Positions 53,259 to 63,604 are shown, numbered from the stretch's first letter. The stretch: 64,000 bases of DNA from Methanocaldococcus bathoardescens (GCF_000739065.1 NZ_CP009149.1:186001-250000), one strand, 5' to 3'. Notes: a model not told the origin generated them from the sequence alone. Program-made: numbers and translations.

Positions 53259-53384
53259 ATTCCTCCCCCATCAAATTTTGTATTATTTTTATATTTTTCT
53301 ATCACTTAGTTTTGAATTTGTTATTAATAAACTTATATAGTTTATTTATATTAAATTTTTATATTTGGTTTTATAAATTACCGA

Positions 53385-53435
53385 AAAGTTTTTATATAAT
53401 TTTTGGAAGTAATAGGAATGTAATTTCCTTTTCCC
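53385..53435 (+). promoter_or_regulatory. glnK-amt promoter with NrpR-type operator
   Basis: CGAAAAG and TTTATATAA (53383-53399) form a BRE/TATA pair. GGAATGTAATTTCC at 53416-53429 is an exact GGAA-N6-TTCC site. Extra half-sites flank it (GGAA at 53406, TTTTCC at 53430-53435), so several repressor dimers could bind. It lies 55 bases before the glnK ATG. Confidence 0.85.
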
Positions 53436-53471
53436 TAAGAATAAGATTTCCGTTTCCAAGTAATAATATAG

Positions 53472-53822
<351 letters not shown>

Positions 53823-53857
53823 AAATTTATTAAGATAAAGTTGTTGGGGTGAAGATA

Positions 53858-55108
53858 ATGGCTACTGCCGATTTATTTGCAAATGCCACTGATATAAATT
53901 CAATTGTTCAGGCTTTGACTGTAATGGCTAATGCAAGTGACGTATTCTTCCTCGTTGTTATGGGTGTTCTTGTCTTCATGATGCAGTGGGGCTTTGCAAT
54001 GCTTGAAGGAGGGCAGGTGAGAAAGAAAAACGTTAATAATGTTATGATGAAAAACATGGTTGACTGGTTTATTGGTTGTATATCATGGTTATTAATTGGT
54101 GGAATTTTATGTACCTCAATAAATCCTGCTGATTTCATTGCTTGGTGGAGTAAAATATTCTCAGCAGCACCTTTCTTAGTCGATAATGGTTTAGAATTGG
54201 CAAACTGGTTCTTTGGTTTGGTCTTTGCTGCAACAGCAGCAACAATCGTTTCTGGAGGAGTTGCAGAGAGAATTAAATTTGGTGCTTATGTATTAATATC
54301 ATTGATCATTACAGCATTCTTGTATCCATTCTTCGTATATTTAGGACCTTGGGGAGCTGAAATTATTCCATGGCATGACTATGCTGGAAGTTTAGTAGTT
54401 CATGGTTTGGGAGGATTCTTAGCTTTAGGGGCTATCTTAGCATTAGGTCCAAGAGTTGGAAGATTTATTGACGGAAGACCAGTGCCTATATTAGGACATA
54501 ATATACCAATGGCTGTATTTGGGGCATTGGCATTGGCTATTGGTTGGTATGGATTCAACGTAGGAAGTTCATTAGCATTGGGAGATATCTCAGGGCTCGT
54601 ATGTGCAACAACAACATTGGCAATGGCTGGAGGAGGAATTGGAGCTTTAATTGCTTCAAAGAAAGATGTTCTCTTTACAGCTAACGGAATTGTTGCTGGA
54701 TTGGTTGCAATCTGTTCAGGAACAGATATTGTAAGTCCAATTGGTGGATTATTGATTGGTTTAATTGCAGGATTGCAAGTTCCAATTGTTTACAGATTAC
54801 TTGAAAAGTATGGTATAGATGATGTATGTGGTGTTGTTCCAGTTCACGGAACTTCTGGAGTTATTGGGGCAATATTAGCAGGAATCTTTGGAATGACAGC
54901 TTTAGGAGGAACTGGGGATGTAAGTTTAGTTGAACAAATAATTGCATCAATATTCTGTATCATTTACGGAACTGGTTTAGGATTTATACTTGCTAAAGTT
55001 GTAGGAATAGTTCTTGGAGGATTGAGAGTTAGCGAAGAAGAAGAAAAAATTGGATTGGACTTGACAGAGCATAAGATGCCTGCTTACCCAGAAGAAAGTG
55101 TTCTCTAA
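53858..55108 (+). CDS. amt: Ammonium transporter
   Basis: A 416-residue channel with eleven membrane helices. The signature DYAGSLVVHGLGGFLALGAI (twin-His region first His) and the second His in VVPVHGTSGVIGAIL are present, as is the N-terminal FMMQWGFAMLEGGQV. The ATG at 53858 follows GGGGTGAAG. It is co-transcribed with glnK, which inhibits it when nitrogen is ample. Confidence 0.95.
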   Translation: MATADLFANATDINSIVQALTVMANASDVFFLVVMGVLVFMMQWGFAMLEGGQVRKKNVNNVMMKNMVDWFIGCISWLLIGGILCTSINPADFIAWWSKIFSAAPFLVDNGLELANWFFGLVFAATAATIVSGGVAERIKFGAYVLISLIITAFLYPFFVYLGPWGAEIIPWHDYAGSLVVHGLGGFLALGAILALGPRVGRFIDGRPVPILGHNIPMAVFGALALAIGWYGFNVGSSLALGDISGLVCATTTLAMAGGGIGALIASKKDVLFTANGIVAGLVAICSGTDIVSPIGGLLIGLIAGLQVPIVYRLLEKYGIDDVCGVVPVHGTSGVIGAILAGIFGMTALGGTGDVSLVEQIIASIFCIIYGTGLGFILAKVVGIVLGGLRVSEEEEKIGLDLTEHKMPAYPEESVL

Positions 55109-55248
55109 AATTTCCATTTAAAGATTTACTTTTTAATTTTTAAATTTTTAAACTACAATCGGGGGAGGGGATAGTTATCTTTTTTTACTTTCTATTTTAA
55201 AGAACAGAAATTTAAAGCAGTAGTATATGACTGCTATTGAAATAATAA

Positions 55249-55710
55249 TTATTTAATTCTAAACCAGCAATATCCGTTTTCTTTTATTATTAATTTATTT
55301 CCATCCCAAAAATCGATTTTGTAATCTTTTTTAGTTAATTCCTTTAAACAGCTTGCCAATATAGAGGGGATTGGACATGCACTTCCAGAGATTTCAGCCT
55401 CTCCAATCTGCTTTGGGCAGTATTTGCATTTATCTATTTTTATTCCTATCCTATCATCATAAATAACAAAATCATCACACATATCACAAAAATTAATTAG
55501 AAACTCTATCAATTTCTTATCTTCTTTTGGAATCTCTTTAACTGTTTCTTTTAAACACTTTGCTATCTTTTTCCCTACACCAGACCCTACAACGTTTGTT
55601 GTACCTTGATTTAAAATACCTAATCTTGAGAATTCAGCTATCATTGATGTTAAAACTATGTGTAAGTTCTTTAAATTTCTATGTTCAAACAATTCCCTAT
55701 ACTTTGGCAT
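55249..55710 (-). CDS. Cys-rich protein of unknown function
   Basis: A 153-residue protein with a CDMCDDF pair (about residue 75), CKYCPKQIG (about residue 95) and SACPIPSILASCLKEL, followed by a C-terminal strand-rich end, NGYCWFRI. The cysteines could bind a metal or Fe-S cluster; the general layout recalls V4R-type small-molecule-binding domains, but I cannot confirm this. ATG 55710 is favoured because TTTGGTGAT lies just upstream. Confidence 0.6.
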   Translation of the reverse strand: MPKYRELFEHRNLKNLHIVLTSMIAEFSRLGILNQGTTNVVGSGVGKKIAKCLKETVKEIPKEDKKLIEFLINFCDMCDDFVIYDDRIGIKIDKCKYCPKQIGEAEISGSACPIPSILASCLKELTKKDYKIDFWDGNKLIIKENGYCWFRIK

Positions 55711-55943
55711 AAATATCACCAAATGTGTATGTATAATAGCCATACTTTTACTATTGATTGCCAATTATAATACAAAAATGTAATATAAAAATATTACTAT
55801 CTGATTTAGTATTATTACTACAAGAATCTTAAATAAGTTGAAATATATGAAGGCCTTATCAAGTGATAGGAAATATTACAAGAACGAAATTTGTTAAAAT
55901 TATTTTGTGTTATATTATATAAATCTTTACTTTTGGTGAGATG

Positions 55944-56882
55944 ATGATTCTCAAGCATAGAAGACCTAATATATATGGATTAATAAATAAAGAAGGAAAT
56001 AAAGAAGAAGTTGAGATTATAATAAATGAGCTATTAAATAGGGATTACAAAATAACTTTTCTTCCTTCTGGAAGTTCAGCAGTATTTTTAGCAATGTGGA
56101 TAGCAAAAATTTATAGTGATGAGATTTTAATCCCAAATATGGGAGGTTGGCAAGGGTTTTTAAAATTTCCAAAAGTATTGAATTTAAAAACTAATATGAT
56201 AGAAACAAATTTAGGAATTGTTGATATAGAAAAATTAGATAAATCTTTAAAAGAAAACTCATCAGTTATTTTAACATCATTGGCAGGATATTTAGCTCCA
56301 CAACCATTAAAAGAAATAAAAAAATTGTGTGAAGAGAAAGAAGTTTTATTTATTGAAGATATTTCAGGAAGAATTGGAGGAGATTGTGGATATGGAGATA
56401 TTATTGTTTGCTCTACTGGAAGTCCAAAGATATTGAACTGTGAATACGGTGGTTTTTTAGGAATAAGTAAAGAGATTGAAGAAAAATTAGGCAATGCTTT
56501 AAATAATATTAAAATAATATCTAAAACATATAAAACAATAAATTATTTTGGTCTTTTAAAAGAAGAGCTATTGAACGCTAAAAAAACTTATAAAAAATAT
56601 GTTATGGCAAATGAAATAATTAAAAATGAAATTGAAAATGCTTATTTTAAAGAATATGAAGGGATATCCATATTTGTTGAATGCGAGAATCCAAAAAATA
56701 TATCTAAAAAAATTAACAGCTTAATAAAATTAGACAACAAAAAATCAATAACAACAATCTGTCCAAATTATGATAGGGTTTTAAAAAATGGAATTGTATT
56801 TGAAACAAAGAAAATTGATGTTTCAGAGCTAAACAAAGAGGTTATCAATGAAATCATTGCAACATTAAATTCTATTTTATAA
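55944..56882 (+). CDS. PLP-dependent aminotransferase-like protein (DegT/DnrJ type)
   Basis: A 312-residue fold-type I PLP enzyme, shorter than usual (350-400). [15 protein letters not shown] (phosphate-binding), [13 protein letters not shown] (the PLP Asp) and [18 protein letters not shown], where the Lys is the likely Schiff-base residue, resemble DegT/Cys-Met PLP families. The substrate is unknown. Tandem ATGs at 55941/55944 follow GGTGAG; the second is better spaced. Confidence 0.7.
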   Translation: MILKHRRPNIYGLINKEGNKEEVEIIINELLNRDYKITFLPSGSSAVFLAMWIAKIYSDEILIPNMGGWQGFLKFPKVLNLKTNMIETNLGIVDIEKLDKSLKENSSVILTSLAGYLAPQPLKEIKKLCEEKEVLFIEDISGRIGGDCGYGDIIVCSTGSPKILNCEYGGFLGISKEIEEKLGNALNNIKIISKTYKTINYFGLLKEELLNAKKTYKKYVMANEIIKNEIENAYFKEYEGISIFVECENPKNISKKINSLIKLDNKKSITTICPNYDRVLKNGIVFETKKIDVSELNKEVINEIIATLNSIL

Positions 56883-56889
56883 TATTGTC

Positions 56890-57234
56890 TTAGAACATTG
56901 CTTTTATCTTCTCTGCAGCTCTTTTCATTGTAATTCTAATTAAACCTAAGTTAACCTTCGCATCAGTTAAAACTACCAAAATTCCTTCTCCTGCATCGAC
57001 CATTAGAGTTTTTCCATGCTCTCCTTCAATCATTGTTTGTTCTAAATTACCCATTCCGATTTCTGCTGCTGTTCTTTCAGCAGCCCCAAATGCTGCTGAA
57101 GCCATAGCCCCAACTAATTCAGCATCAACATTTCCCGGCAATTGGGAAGCTATAACCAAACCATCCTTACCAACAACCATTGAACCTTTGATACCTTCGG
57201 TTTTATTTAGCTCTAATAAAATTCTATCAATCAT
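56890..57234 (-). CDS. Roadblock/LC7 domain protein
   Basis: A 114-residue roadblock protein ([48 protein letters not shown]). MglB-like roadblock proteins are GTPase-activating or scaffold partners of small GTPases, and such a GTPase lies 74 bases downstream on the same strand. The pair likely acts together. Confidence 0.88.
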   Translation of the reverse strand: MIDRILLELNKTEGIKGSMVVGKDGLVIASQLPGNVDAELVGAMASAAFGAAERTAAEIGMGNLEQTMIEGEHGKTLMVDAGEGILVVLTDAKVNLGLIRITMKRAAEKIKAMF

Positions 57235-57307
57235 ATTTCCACCCTTAAATACCCTACCCTTTATGTAGATTATGTATTTTTGCTATATAAAATTTTTTAA
57301 ATTTTTT

Positions 57308-57778
57308 TCACTGAGTGTATGATATAATTTTGTTTATAAGCTCATTAAGTCCTTCTTTTTTTATTGCACAACCTTTAACAACGAATTTTGGGTTACATAG
57401 ATTATAGACTTCATTTATGTCAATTTCTCCGATATCTGTCTTGTTTATAAAAACCCCATATGGGATTTGTTTAGATTCCAATAATTTTATTATTTCTTTG
57501 TCTTCTTCAGTTATTCCTTTTGATGCATCTAAAACTATTAAAGCTAAATTCGTTCCTTTTAATGCTAATTCTCTCATAAACTCAAATCTTTTTTGACCTG
57601 GCGTTCCAAAGAAGTGAATTTTTTTATCATCTATTATTAATGAGCCATAATCAATGGCTGTTGTAATGCCATTATGTTCAACTTTTCCAATTCTGCCGAT
57701 TAAATTTTCCATCAATGTGGTTTTTCCAACATCACTCGAACCAATAACTACAACTTTTATTTCCCCCTCTTTTTTCAT
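57308..57778 (-). CDS. Small Ras-like/MglA-type GTPase
   Basis: A 156-residue GTPase. P-loop GSSDVGKTTL (residues 12-21), switch II FFGTPGQKRF (G3 with Thr-Pro in place of the usual Asp..Gly order), and NKTD (G4, about residue 112) are clear. It lacks a membrane anchor. It follows the roadblock gene and precedes the Hmd paralogue gene on the same strand. Its role in archaea is unknown; a polarity or signalling switch is likely. Confidence 0.88.
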   Translation of the reverse strand: MKKEGEIKVVVIGSSDVGKTTLMENLIGRIGKVEHNGITTAIDYGSLIIDDKKIHFFGTPGQKRFEFMRELALKGTNLALIVLDASKGITEEDKEIIKLLESKQIPYGVFINKTDIGEIDINEVYNLCNPKFVVKGCAIKKEGLNELINKIISYTQ

Positions 57779-57811
57779 AAATCCCCCCTAAAAAATGAAT
57801 AATAATTCAAT

Positions 57812-58840
57812 TTAATGCTCAAATAGTTTTCTTGCGCTTCTTTTTATTGCTCCTTCAGCAGCAGCTCCTCCTATTAAAGTTTTTATCTCTTTAACTAATG
57901 ATTGAGCCGCTACAAGTGTTGTTGGTTTTATCTCTGCATTTTCAGCTTCTTTTTTCAATGTTTCATCTAAGTTTTTAAGAATCTCTAAAGCAGCGTCTAA
58001 ATCTTTTTGCATATCTAACAACTTCATTGATGAAGCAGTTTTTATTAATAACTCTGGATTTAACGCTTTTACCAAGCCTTCAATACCTGAAGTTTCTACA
58101 AGGGAGGCCATTGTTTGTAAAGTCATGATAACTTGCTGTTCAATCATCTTTTTAGGAACTTTTATAATTTTATTCCCCACTGTATAGTAGTCTAAAACAC
58201 CAGATAAAGCAACTGCTGTTACCAAAGAACCCATGTCCGCAACAACTGAAGAAACATCTGCAGGAACTACATAAGCTTCTTTTCCTGCACTTTTAGCAAG
58301 CTCTACCAATTTATTTATTTGACTCTCGCTTGCTAATTCTCTACCGTCGGTTGTTTTCCCACCAATAACATAATGTCCATGTTGTGGGGTTCCAGGAACA
58401 GCCGCTGGATGCATTGAGCTAATTCCAACGTCTTTTCTCTTTGTCCTTAAAATTGGTTCTAAAGAATAGTATAAAACAACAGGTGAAACAGTACAAGTGT
58501 TACAAATAACAGAATTTTCAGGAACATGTTCAATAATAGTTTTTACTATATTAAATGTTATTTTACCGAACGGTGTAAATAATATATGCACTTCTCCATG
58601 CTTTGCTGCTTCTATATCATCACTAACAACTTTAACTCCAGCATCTTCAACTTTTTTCCATAAATCATCGCTCATTATATCCTTATTTGGTTCTGCTAAA
58701 ACTACATCATGTCCTGCTTTAGCGAATTCAATAGCCATTCTTGAACCACCGTAAGGTGGCTCCCCTCCAAACTTTTCTGGTAGATTTAACTGATTTATGT
58801 ATAAATTTTGATTTCCAGCCCCATAAACAGACACTTTCAT
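57812..58840 (-). CDS. Hmd paralogue (H2-forming methylene-H4MPT dehydrogenase-related)
   Basis: A 342-residue homologue of the [Fe]-hydrogenase Hmd. Rossmann start VSVYGAGNQNLY, GGEPPYGGSRMAIEFA, and CNTCTVSPVV, which keeps a Cys at the position of the iron-binding Cys of Hmd, while the Hmd CITHACTIP His pattern is not kept. The helical C-terminal dimer domain is present. Paralogues (HmdII/HmdIII) bind the iron-guanylylpyridinol cofactor without hydrogenase activity and may be scaffolds or sensors. I recall MJ1338 as the counterpart. Confidence 0.87.
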   Translation of the reverse strand: MKVSVYGAGNQNLYINQLNLPEKFGGEPPYGGSRMAIEFAKAGHDVVLAEPNKDIMSDDLWKKVEDAGVKVVSDDIEAAKHGEVHILFTPFGKITFNIVKTIIEHVPENSVICNTCTVSPVVLYYSLEPILRTKRKDVGISSMHPAAVPGTPQHGHYVIGGKTTDGRELASESQINKLVELAKSAGKEAYVVPADVSSVVADMGSLVTAVALSGVLDYYTVGNKIIKVPKKMIEQQVIMTLQTMASLVETSGIEGLVKALNPELLIKTASSMKLLDMQKDLDAALEILKNLDETLKKEAENAEIKPTTLVAAQSLVKEIKTLIGGAAAEGAIKRSARKLFEH

Positions 58841-59017
58841 ATTCCCGACCTTTAGAGTTTTTGAATTTTATGAATTTTAAACAATTAAGTTTTGAAAATT
58901 TACCTTATAAATATTTTATCATTTTCTCTAATAGGATTCATATATTATTAATGATATTAAAAAAAGTGTAGTAGGATATTATTTTTGTTAATAACGTTTT
59001 TTAAATAAAAAAGATTT

Positions 59018-59836
59018 TTATTTTATATATTCTTTTAAAACCTCAGGAATAACATTAATTATTTCTACAATTTGTGTATTTGGCTTAGCATTAACTATTT
59101 CTCCAAGTTTTCTATTTATTTTACATCCTAAGCTCATTGCATCCTCTATTTTGAAACCAACACTTACTAAAGATGATATTATCCCTGTTAAAGTGTCTCC
59201 AGTACCTCCAATACATTCCATTGCCTCTATTTTTGGTTCTTTTATAGTGTCAATTATTTTTCCTTCATTGACAACATAGTCAGTTTCTCCTTTAACAACC
59301 ATGTACTTAGGCATTTTCAATTTGTAAGCCCTTTCAATGAGTTTTGGCACTTCTTTATCGTCAATCTCAGATATAAAACCTCTAACATAGGCAGGATGGG
59401 TAGCTTTCTCATCTGCTAAAAATGCCAATTCACCAACATCTGGCAAAAAGAGATAAAACTTATCTCCAATATTTGCCGCTTTTGCTACATACATACCTCC
59501 AGCATCTGCAATAATCTTTGGGGAAAAATCAATTTCTTTAATTTTTGAAATCTTTGGTTTTATATAATGAATAACCAATAAATCATCATCAACCTCTTTT
59601 AATGCCTCATAAATCTTTAAACTTCCATCTCCCTCTCCAATATCTCCAGCAGTTATTACTTTAACATCATCATTGTCAAAATACTCCAATGTTTTTAAAA
59701 CCGCACCTATTAAAGCTCCAGTCCCCATGGATACTGGAAACTCTTTGTTATTTATTATTATTTTATTCCCCCTTAGTGTAGCTTTTCCAACAATCAAATC
59801 CAGTCCTTTTATTGGCATAGTTCCTGCTATAATCAT
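59018..59836 (-). CDS. YjeF C-terminal/ribokinase-fold-like protein
   Basis: A 272-residue protein related to ADP-dependent NAD(P)HX dehydratases and sugar kinases: VVKGETDYVVNEG and ECIGGTGDTLTGIISSLVS near residue 220 match the GxGD-type nucleotide site, with Asp as catalytic residue. The N-terminus is divergent. ATG 59836 has GGGAG about 8 bases upstream. The substrate is uncertain; it is the last gene of the roadblock-GTPase-Hmd strand. I recall MJ1337. Confidence 0.72.
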   Translation of the reverse strand: MIIAGTMPIKGLDLIVGKATLRGNKIIINNKEFPVSMGTGALIGAVLKTLEYFDNDDVKVITAGDIGEGDGSLKIYEALKEVDDDLLVIHYIKPKISKIKEIDFSPKIIADAGGMYVAKAANIGDKFYLFLPDVGELAFLADEKATHPAYVRGFISEIDDKEVPKLIERAYKLKMPKYMVVKGETDYVVNEGKIIDTIKEPKIEAMECIGGTGDTLTGIISSLVSVGFKIEDAMSLGCKINRKLGEIVNAKPNTQIVEIINVIPEVLKEYIK

Positions 59837-60153
59837 GGTATCAGCTCCCAAATATTTAATTTGTTACCTCGGATTAAATGTAAACATCAAAACTATAGCA
59901 TTAAGTCATATATGTCTTTTTTCTTCCCCATATTTTTCACATACAGAAATCTAAAATCTCCACAAATTTTTTTATAAGGTTGTTGGTTTGTTCCAACAGT
60001 GTTTTTCATCTTTTTTATTTTTTGTAATATAAAAATTCTAATTACTCATATTTAATAACACAAAGTAGAAAATTTTATATACCTAAAGTGATGTTTTTTA
60101 AAATTGTTAAGATTAGATAATATAAAATCTTAAAATAGTATGAGGTAGATATA
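59837..60153. promoter_or_regulatory. Divergent region before the nickel/peptide ABC transporter
   Basis: A 317-bp region without a gene. Two items stand out: an 18-bp palindrome TGTTGG-TTTGTT-CCAACA (59981-59998) preceded by TTTTTTTATAAGG, and TTTTATATACC (about 60073-60083), a good TATA element for the transporter. The palindrome may be an operator. Confidence 0.55.
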
Positions 60154-61764
60154 ATGAAAAAGGCAGTCTCCATATTGGCTATAGCTCTCCTATTACTTGG
60201 GGGTGTAGCTATAGCAGGTTGCACACAAAAAACTGAAACAAATATTGAAGAAGCAAAGCCAGCAACTACTGAAATCAAACCAGCAGAAACTAAAGCTGTT
60301 GAATACAAAGACACATTTATCTTAGGTTATGGAAAAGACCATAAACTCACAGGAAGCAAATGGGGTATCGGATTTTTCCCAAAAACTCACGTCCTTGAGA
60401 GATTGGTTGAGTATGATATGGAGCATGATAAAATAGTTCCAGCATTAGCTGAGAGTTGGGAGATTAAAGATGGAGGTAAAACAATCATCTTCCACCTCAA
60501 AAAGGGCATTAAGTTCTCTGACGGGACTGAATTTAACGCCTACGCTGTAAAATTCACAATGGATAGATTGATAGCAAAAGGACACAGCTTAGCCCCAGAG
60601 GGATGTGATGTCATAGATAACTATACAGTTGCTATTCACTTCAAAAAACCAGGATTCTTCAACTTGGCTAAGATGGCAGAGTATCACCTTGGAATAATGG
60701 CTCCTACATCAGTTAATCCAGTTGGAGACCCTAACGGAACATTAGTTAAACCAATCGGAACAGGGCCTTTTAAGGTTGTAGATTACAAGAAAGACCAATA
60801 TGCTATCTATGAGCCAAACCCATACTGGTATGAAAGACATGGTATAAAGCCAAAATTCAAGAGATTCGTTGTTAAAATCATCCCAGATGAAGATACAAGA
60901 GTCATGGCTTTAAGAAGTGGAGAGGTTGATGCAATCTCTGATTATGTTCACGGAGGGGCAGCATACACACCAAGAAATCAACTCCCATTATTGGAAAAAG
61001 ATGGATTCAAAGTCTATAAGCATAACGTCCCAATTACTTGGGTTATTGCATTCAACTACAAAAAAGCTCCATTCAACGACCCAGAGGTTAGGAAGGCTGT
61101 TAGCTTGGCAATAGACAGGGATGAAATTGTTAAGATATTTGGTAACCAAGTAAGACCAGCATGGAATGGAATGTTTGCTCCAGAAGCTCCAGGAATGAAA
61201 GAAGCCAACATTAAATATGAATACAACCCAGAGAAAGCCAGGGAAATATTGAAGAAGAAGGGCTTAGAGGGATTAAAAGTTAAATTCATAGTTGATAAGA
61301 GCCAAGGAGACCAGATATTGGTAGCTCAACTCATTCAAGAACAGCTTAAGAAAGCTGGATTTGACCCAGAACTTGAAATCCTTGAAAGTGGAGCTTACAA
61401 GCAGAAGAGAGATTCTGGAGACTATGACATGAGGCTCTACTACATTGGAGGACCTCACAGAAGATTCTACTTAAGAATGTTCTGGAGATTCTATCCAGGA
61501 GGTAAATGGGACGCTTACGAAAGTGAAAAAGTTTGTAGCTTATGTAAGAAAATCCTTGAAGACCCAGCAGATATCGATCCAGAAGTTAGAAAGAAGGACT
61601 TAATTGAGTTCTATAAAGCTTTATATGATGAAATGGGAGTTGTTCCACTCTACCATGACATTATGACAGCAGTAATGAGTCCAAAGGTAGATGCTCCAAG
61701 CCCAGACAAGTTCTTCACAATCAGTGGAGAGCCATTCTTTGCCGAAGTTGGAGTTAGAAAATAA
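60154..61764 (+). CDS. ABC transporter substrate-binding lipoprotein, nickel/peptide family 5
   Basis: A 536-residue SBP_bac_5 protein. Signal peptide with lipobox AIAGC (Cys at residue 22), a short linker, then the family pattern LAESWEIKDGGKTIIFHLKKG, PIGTGPFKVVDYKKDQYAIY and IIPDEDTRVMALRSGEVDAI. The last part resembles NikA more than oligopeptide binders, and nickel demand is high in a methanogen, but peptide uptake is not excluded. Many lysines and conserved GC-richer codons compared with its neighbours suggest high expression. Confidence 0.85.
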   Translation: MKKAVSILAIALLLLGGVAIAGCTQKTETNIEEAKPATTEIKPAETKAVEYKDTFILGYGKDHKLTGSKWGIGFFPKTHVLERLVEYDMEHDKIVPALAESWEIKDGGKTIIFHLKKGIKFSDGTEFNAYAVKFTMDRLIAKGHSLAPEGCDVIDNYTVAIHFKKPGFFNLAKMAEYHLGIMAPTSVNPVGDPNGTLVKPIGTGPFKVVDYKKDQYAIYEPNPYWYERHGIKPKFKRFVVKIIPDEDTRVMALRSGEVDAISDYVHGGAAYTPRNQLPLLEKDGFKVYKHNVPITWVIAFNYKKAPFNDPEVRKAVSLAIDRDEIVKIFGNQVRPAWNGMFAPEAPGMKEANIKYEYNPEKAREILKKKGLEGLKVKFIVDKSQGDQILVAQLIQEQLKKAGFDPELEILESGAYKQKRDSGDYDMRLYYIGGPHRRFYLRMFWRFYPGGKWDAYESEKVCSLCKKILEDPADIDPEVRKKDLIEFYKALYDEMGVVPLYHDIMTAVMSPKVDAPSPDKFFTISGEPFFAEVGVRK

Positions 61765-61812
61765 ATTCCTCTTTTTAATTTTTTGAATTTAATTTAAAGT
61801 TTGGTGATAGTG

Positions 61813-62748
61813 ATGAAAAAATACATCCTAAAAAGAATCTTGCAGATAATCCCAACACTTATTGGGGCTTCTTTTTTGTCATTCTCTCTGCTTTACATCT
61901 TTCCCGGAGATCCAGCAGAGTTTATCTTAACTATTAGCACAGGAACAGAGCCAAGTCCAGAAGAGATTGAGAGATTTAGAGTTGAGGCAGGTCTAGATAA
62001 GCCATTAATTGTCCAGTATATAAATTGGTTATCTAATGTTGTCAGAGGAGATTTTGGAACTTCGTGGAGTAGTGGAGAGCCCGTGTTAGACGAAATTATG
62101 GAGAGATTCCCAGCATCTGCAGAGTTATTTTTCTCAACGTTTATAATTTCGGTAGTATTTGCGTTTTTGTTTGGTATAGTATCTGCGTTATACAGAAATA
62201 AAGAGATAGACCACATCTGCAGAATCTGGTCACTTATAGGCATTAGTATTCCAAGTTTTTGGTTAGGTTTAATGTTTATATGGCTGTTTGCTGTTCATCT
62301 CCATCTTTTACCATCATTTGGTTATGGAACACTTAAACATGCCATACTCCCAGTTATCACTTGGTCGATCTCATTTATGGCAATTAAATCAAGGTTCATT
62401 AGGGCTGTGTTGTTGAATATTTTAAATGAGGACTATATTTTAACTGCAAGGGCTAAAGGACTCTCTGAAAAAGCAGTTGTTTTAAAACATGCCTTAAGGA
62501 ATGCCCTAATCCCAATTTTAACTTATCTCTCAATGTCAATAAGTCATTTAATTATAGGTTCTGTTATGGTTGAAGTTGTGTTTGCATGGCCTGGTTTAGG
62601 GTCTTTATTTGTAGAATCTGTTTTAAAGAGAGATTTTCCAGTTGTTCAGGCTTTAGTTTTGCTGAGTGCAGTTATCTTTACACTAACAAACTTAATTGTT
62701 GATATCCTCTACGCAATCATAGACCCAAGAATAAGATACGGTGATTAA
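61813..62748 (+). CDS. ABC transporter permease, DppB/NikB family
   Basis: A 311-residue permease with six membrane helices. The N-terminal KRILQIIPTLIGASFLSFSL and the family loop LYIFPGDPAEFIL are typical, as is the EAA motif LTARAKGLSEKAVVLKHALR (about residue 215) that contacts the ATPase. ATG 61813 follows TTTGGTGATAG. It is coupled to the next permease by overlap. Confidence 0.9.
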   Translation: MKKYILKRILQIIPTLIGASFLSFSLLYIFPGDPAEFILTISTGTEPSPEEIERFRVEAGLDKPLIVQYINWLSNVVRGDFGTSWSSGEPVLDEIMERFPASAELFFSTFIISVVFAFLFGIVSALYRNKEIDHICRIWSLIGISIPSFWLGLMFIWLFAVHLHLLPSFGYGTLKHAILPVITWSISFMAIKSRFIRAVLLNILNEDYILTARAKGLSEKAVVLKHALRNALIPILTYLSMSISHLIIGSVMVEVVFAWPGLGSLFVESVLKRDFPVVQALVLLSAVIFTLTNLIVDILYAIIDPRIRYGD

Positions 62749-62749
62749 G

Positions 62750-63604
62750 TTGAGAGATACAATAAAAGCCATGCTAAAAAACAAAACATGCCTTGCAGGT
62801 TTGATAATTATCTCCCTAATAACCTTAGCTGGTTTATTAGCTCCAATAATAGCAAAAGACCCTTATGAAACAAACATGCTTAAGAGGCTCTCACCTCCAT
62901 CATTAGAACATCCATTTGGAACAGACCAGTTAGGGAGAGATTTGTTCTCAAGGATTGTTTATGGAGCGAGGGTCTCTCTGATTGTAGCTATAACGATATC
63001 AATCATATCATTGACTGTTGGATGTTTAATTGGGGCTATAAGCGGATACATTGGAGGAGTTGTTGATGACATTATTGGGAGGATTATAGATGTGTTTTTG
63101 GCAATTCCAGAGCTTATATTTAACATTGCATTAGTTGGGGTTTTGTGTGTGGTTTTAGAATCTACATCGTCGATATGGGTTGTTATATTTGCAATTATAG
63201 TTACAAATTGGGTTAGTTATGCAAGATTAACAAGAGGGATTGTGTTGTCTCTAAAAGAGAGGGAGTTCATAACCTCTGCAAGGATGATGGGGGCATCTGA
63301 TTTCTGGATTTTGTTAAAGCACATCATCCCAAATGCCATTCCACCAATAATAGTTCTCGCAACCCTAAATGTTGGGAATGTGATTATGACAATAGCAAGT
63401 TTAGGATTTTTGGGCTTAGGAATTCAGCCACCAACACCAGAATGGGGACAAATTCTAAACTCTGGAAAAAACTATCTCACAACAGCCCCTTGGATTATGG
63501 TATTTCCAGGTTTGGCAATAATGCTTGCTATACTTGGATTTAACTTGCTTGGTGACGGTTTAAGAGATGTGTTAGAGCCAAAATCAAGGAGGGTAGCACA
63601 ATGA
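62750..63604 (+). CDS. ABC transporter permease, DppC/NikC family
   Basis: A 284-residue permease with six helices. LSPPSLEHPFGTDQLGRDLFSR is a strong DppC/NikC signature (about residues 50-70) and TSARMMGASDFWILLKHIIPN is the EAA motif. Start codon is TTG 62750 with GGTGAT ahead. Stop and the next start overlap as ATGA. Confidence 0.9.
   Translation: MRDTIKAMLKNKTCLAGLIIISLITLAGLLAPIIAKDPYETNMLKRLSPPSLEHPFGTDQLGRDLFSRIVYGARVSLIVAITISIISLTVGCLIGAISGYIGGVVDDIIGRIIDVFLAIPELIFNIALVGVLCVVLESTSSIWVVIFAIIVTNWVSYARLTRGIVLSLKEREFITSARMMGASDFWILLKHIIPNAIPPIIVLATLNVGNVIMTIASLGFLGLGIQPPTPEWGQILNSGKNYLTTAPWIMVFPGLAIMLAILGFNLLGDGLRDVLEPKSRRVAQ

Noticed and set aside
55195-55240. AGCAGT-N8-ACTGCT hairpin after amt as a terminator
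   Set aside because: The stem is only six pairs without a clear T-run; support is too weak to list.
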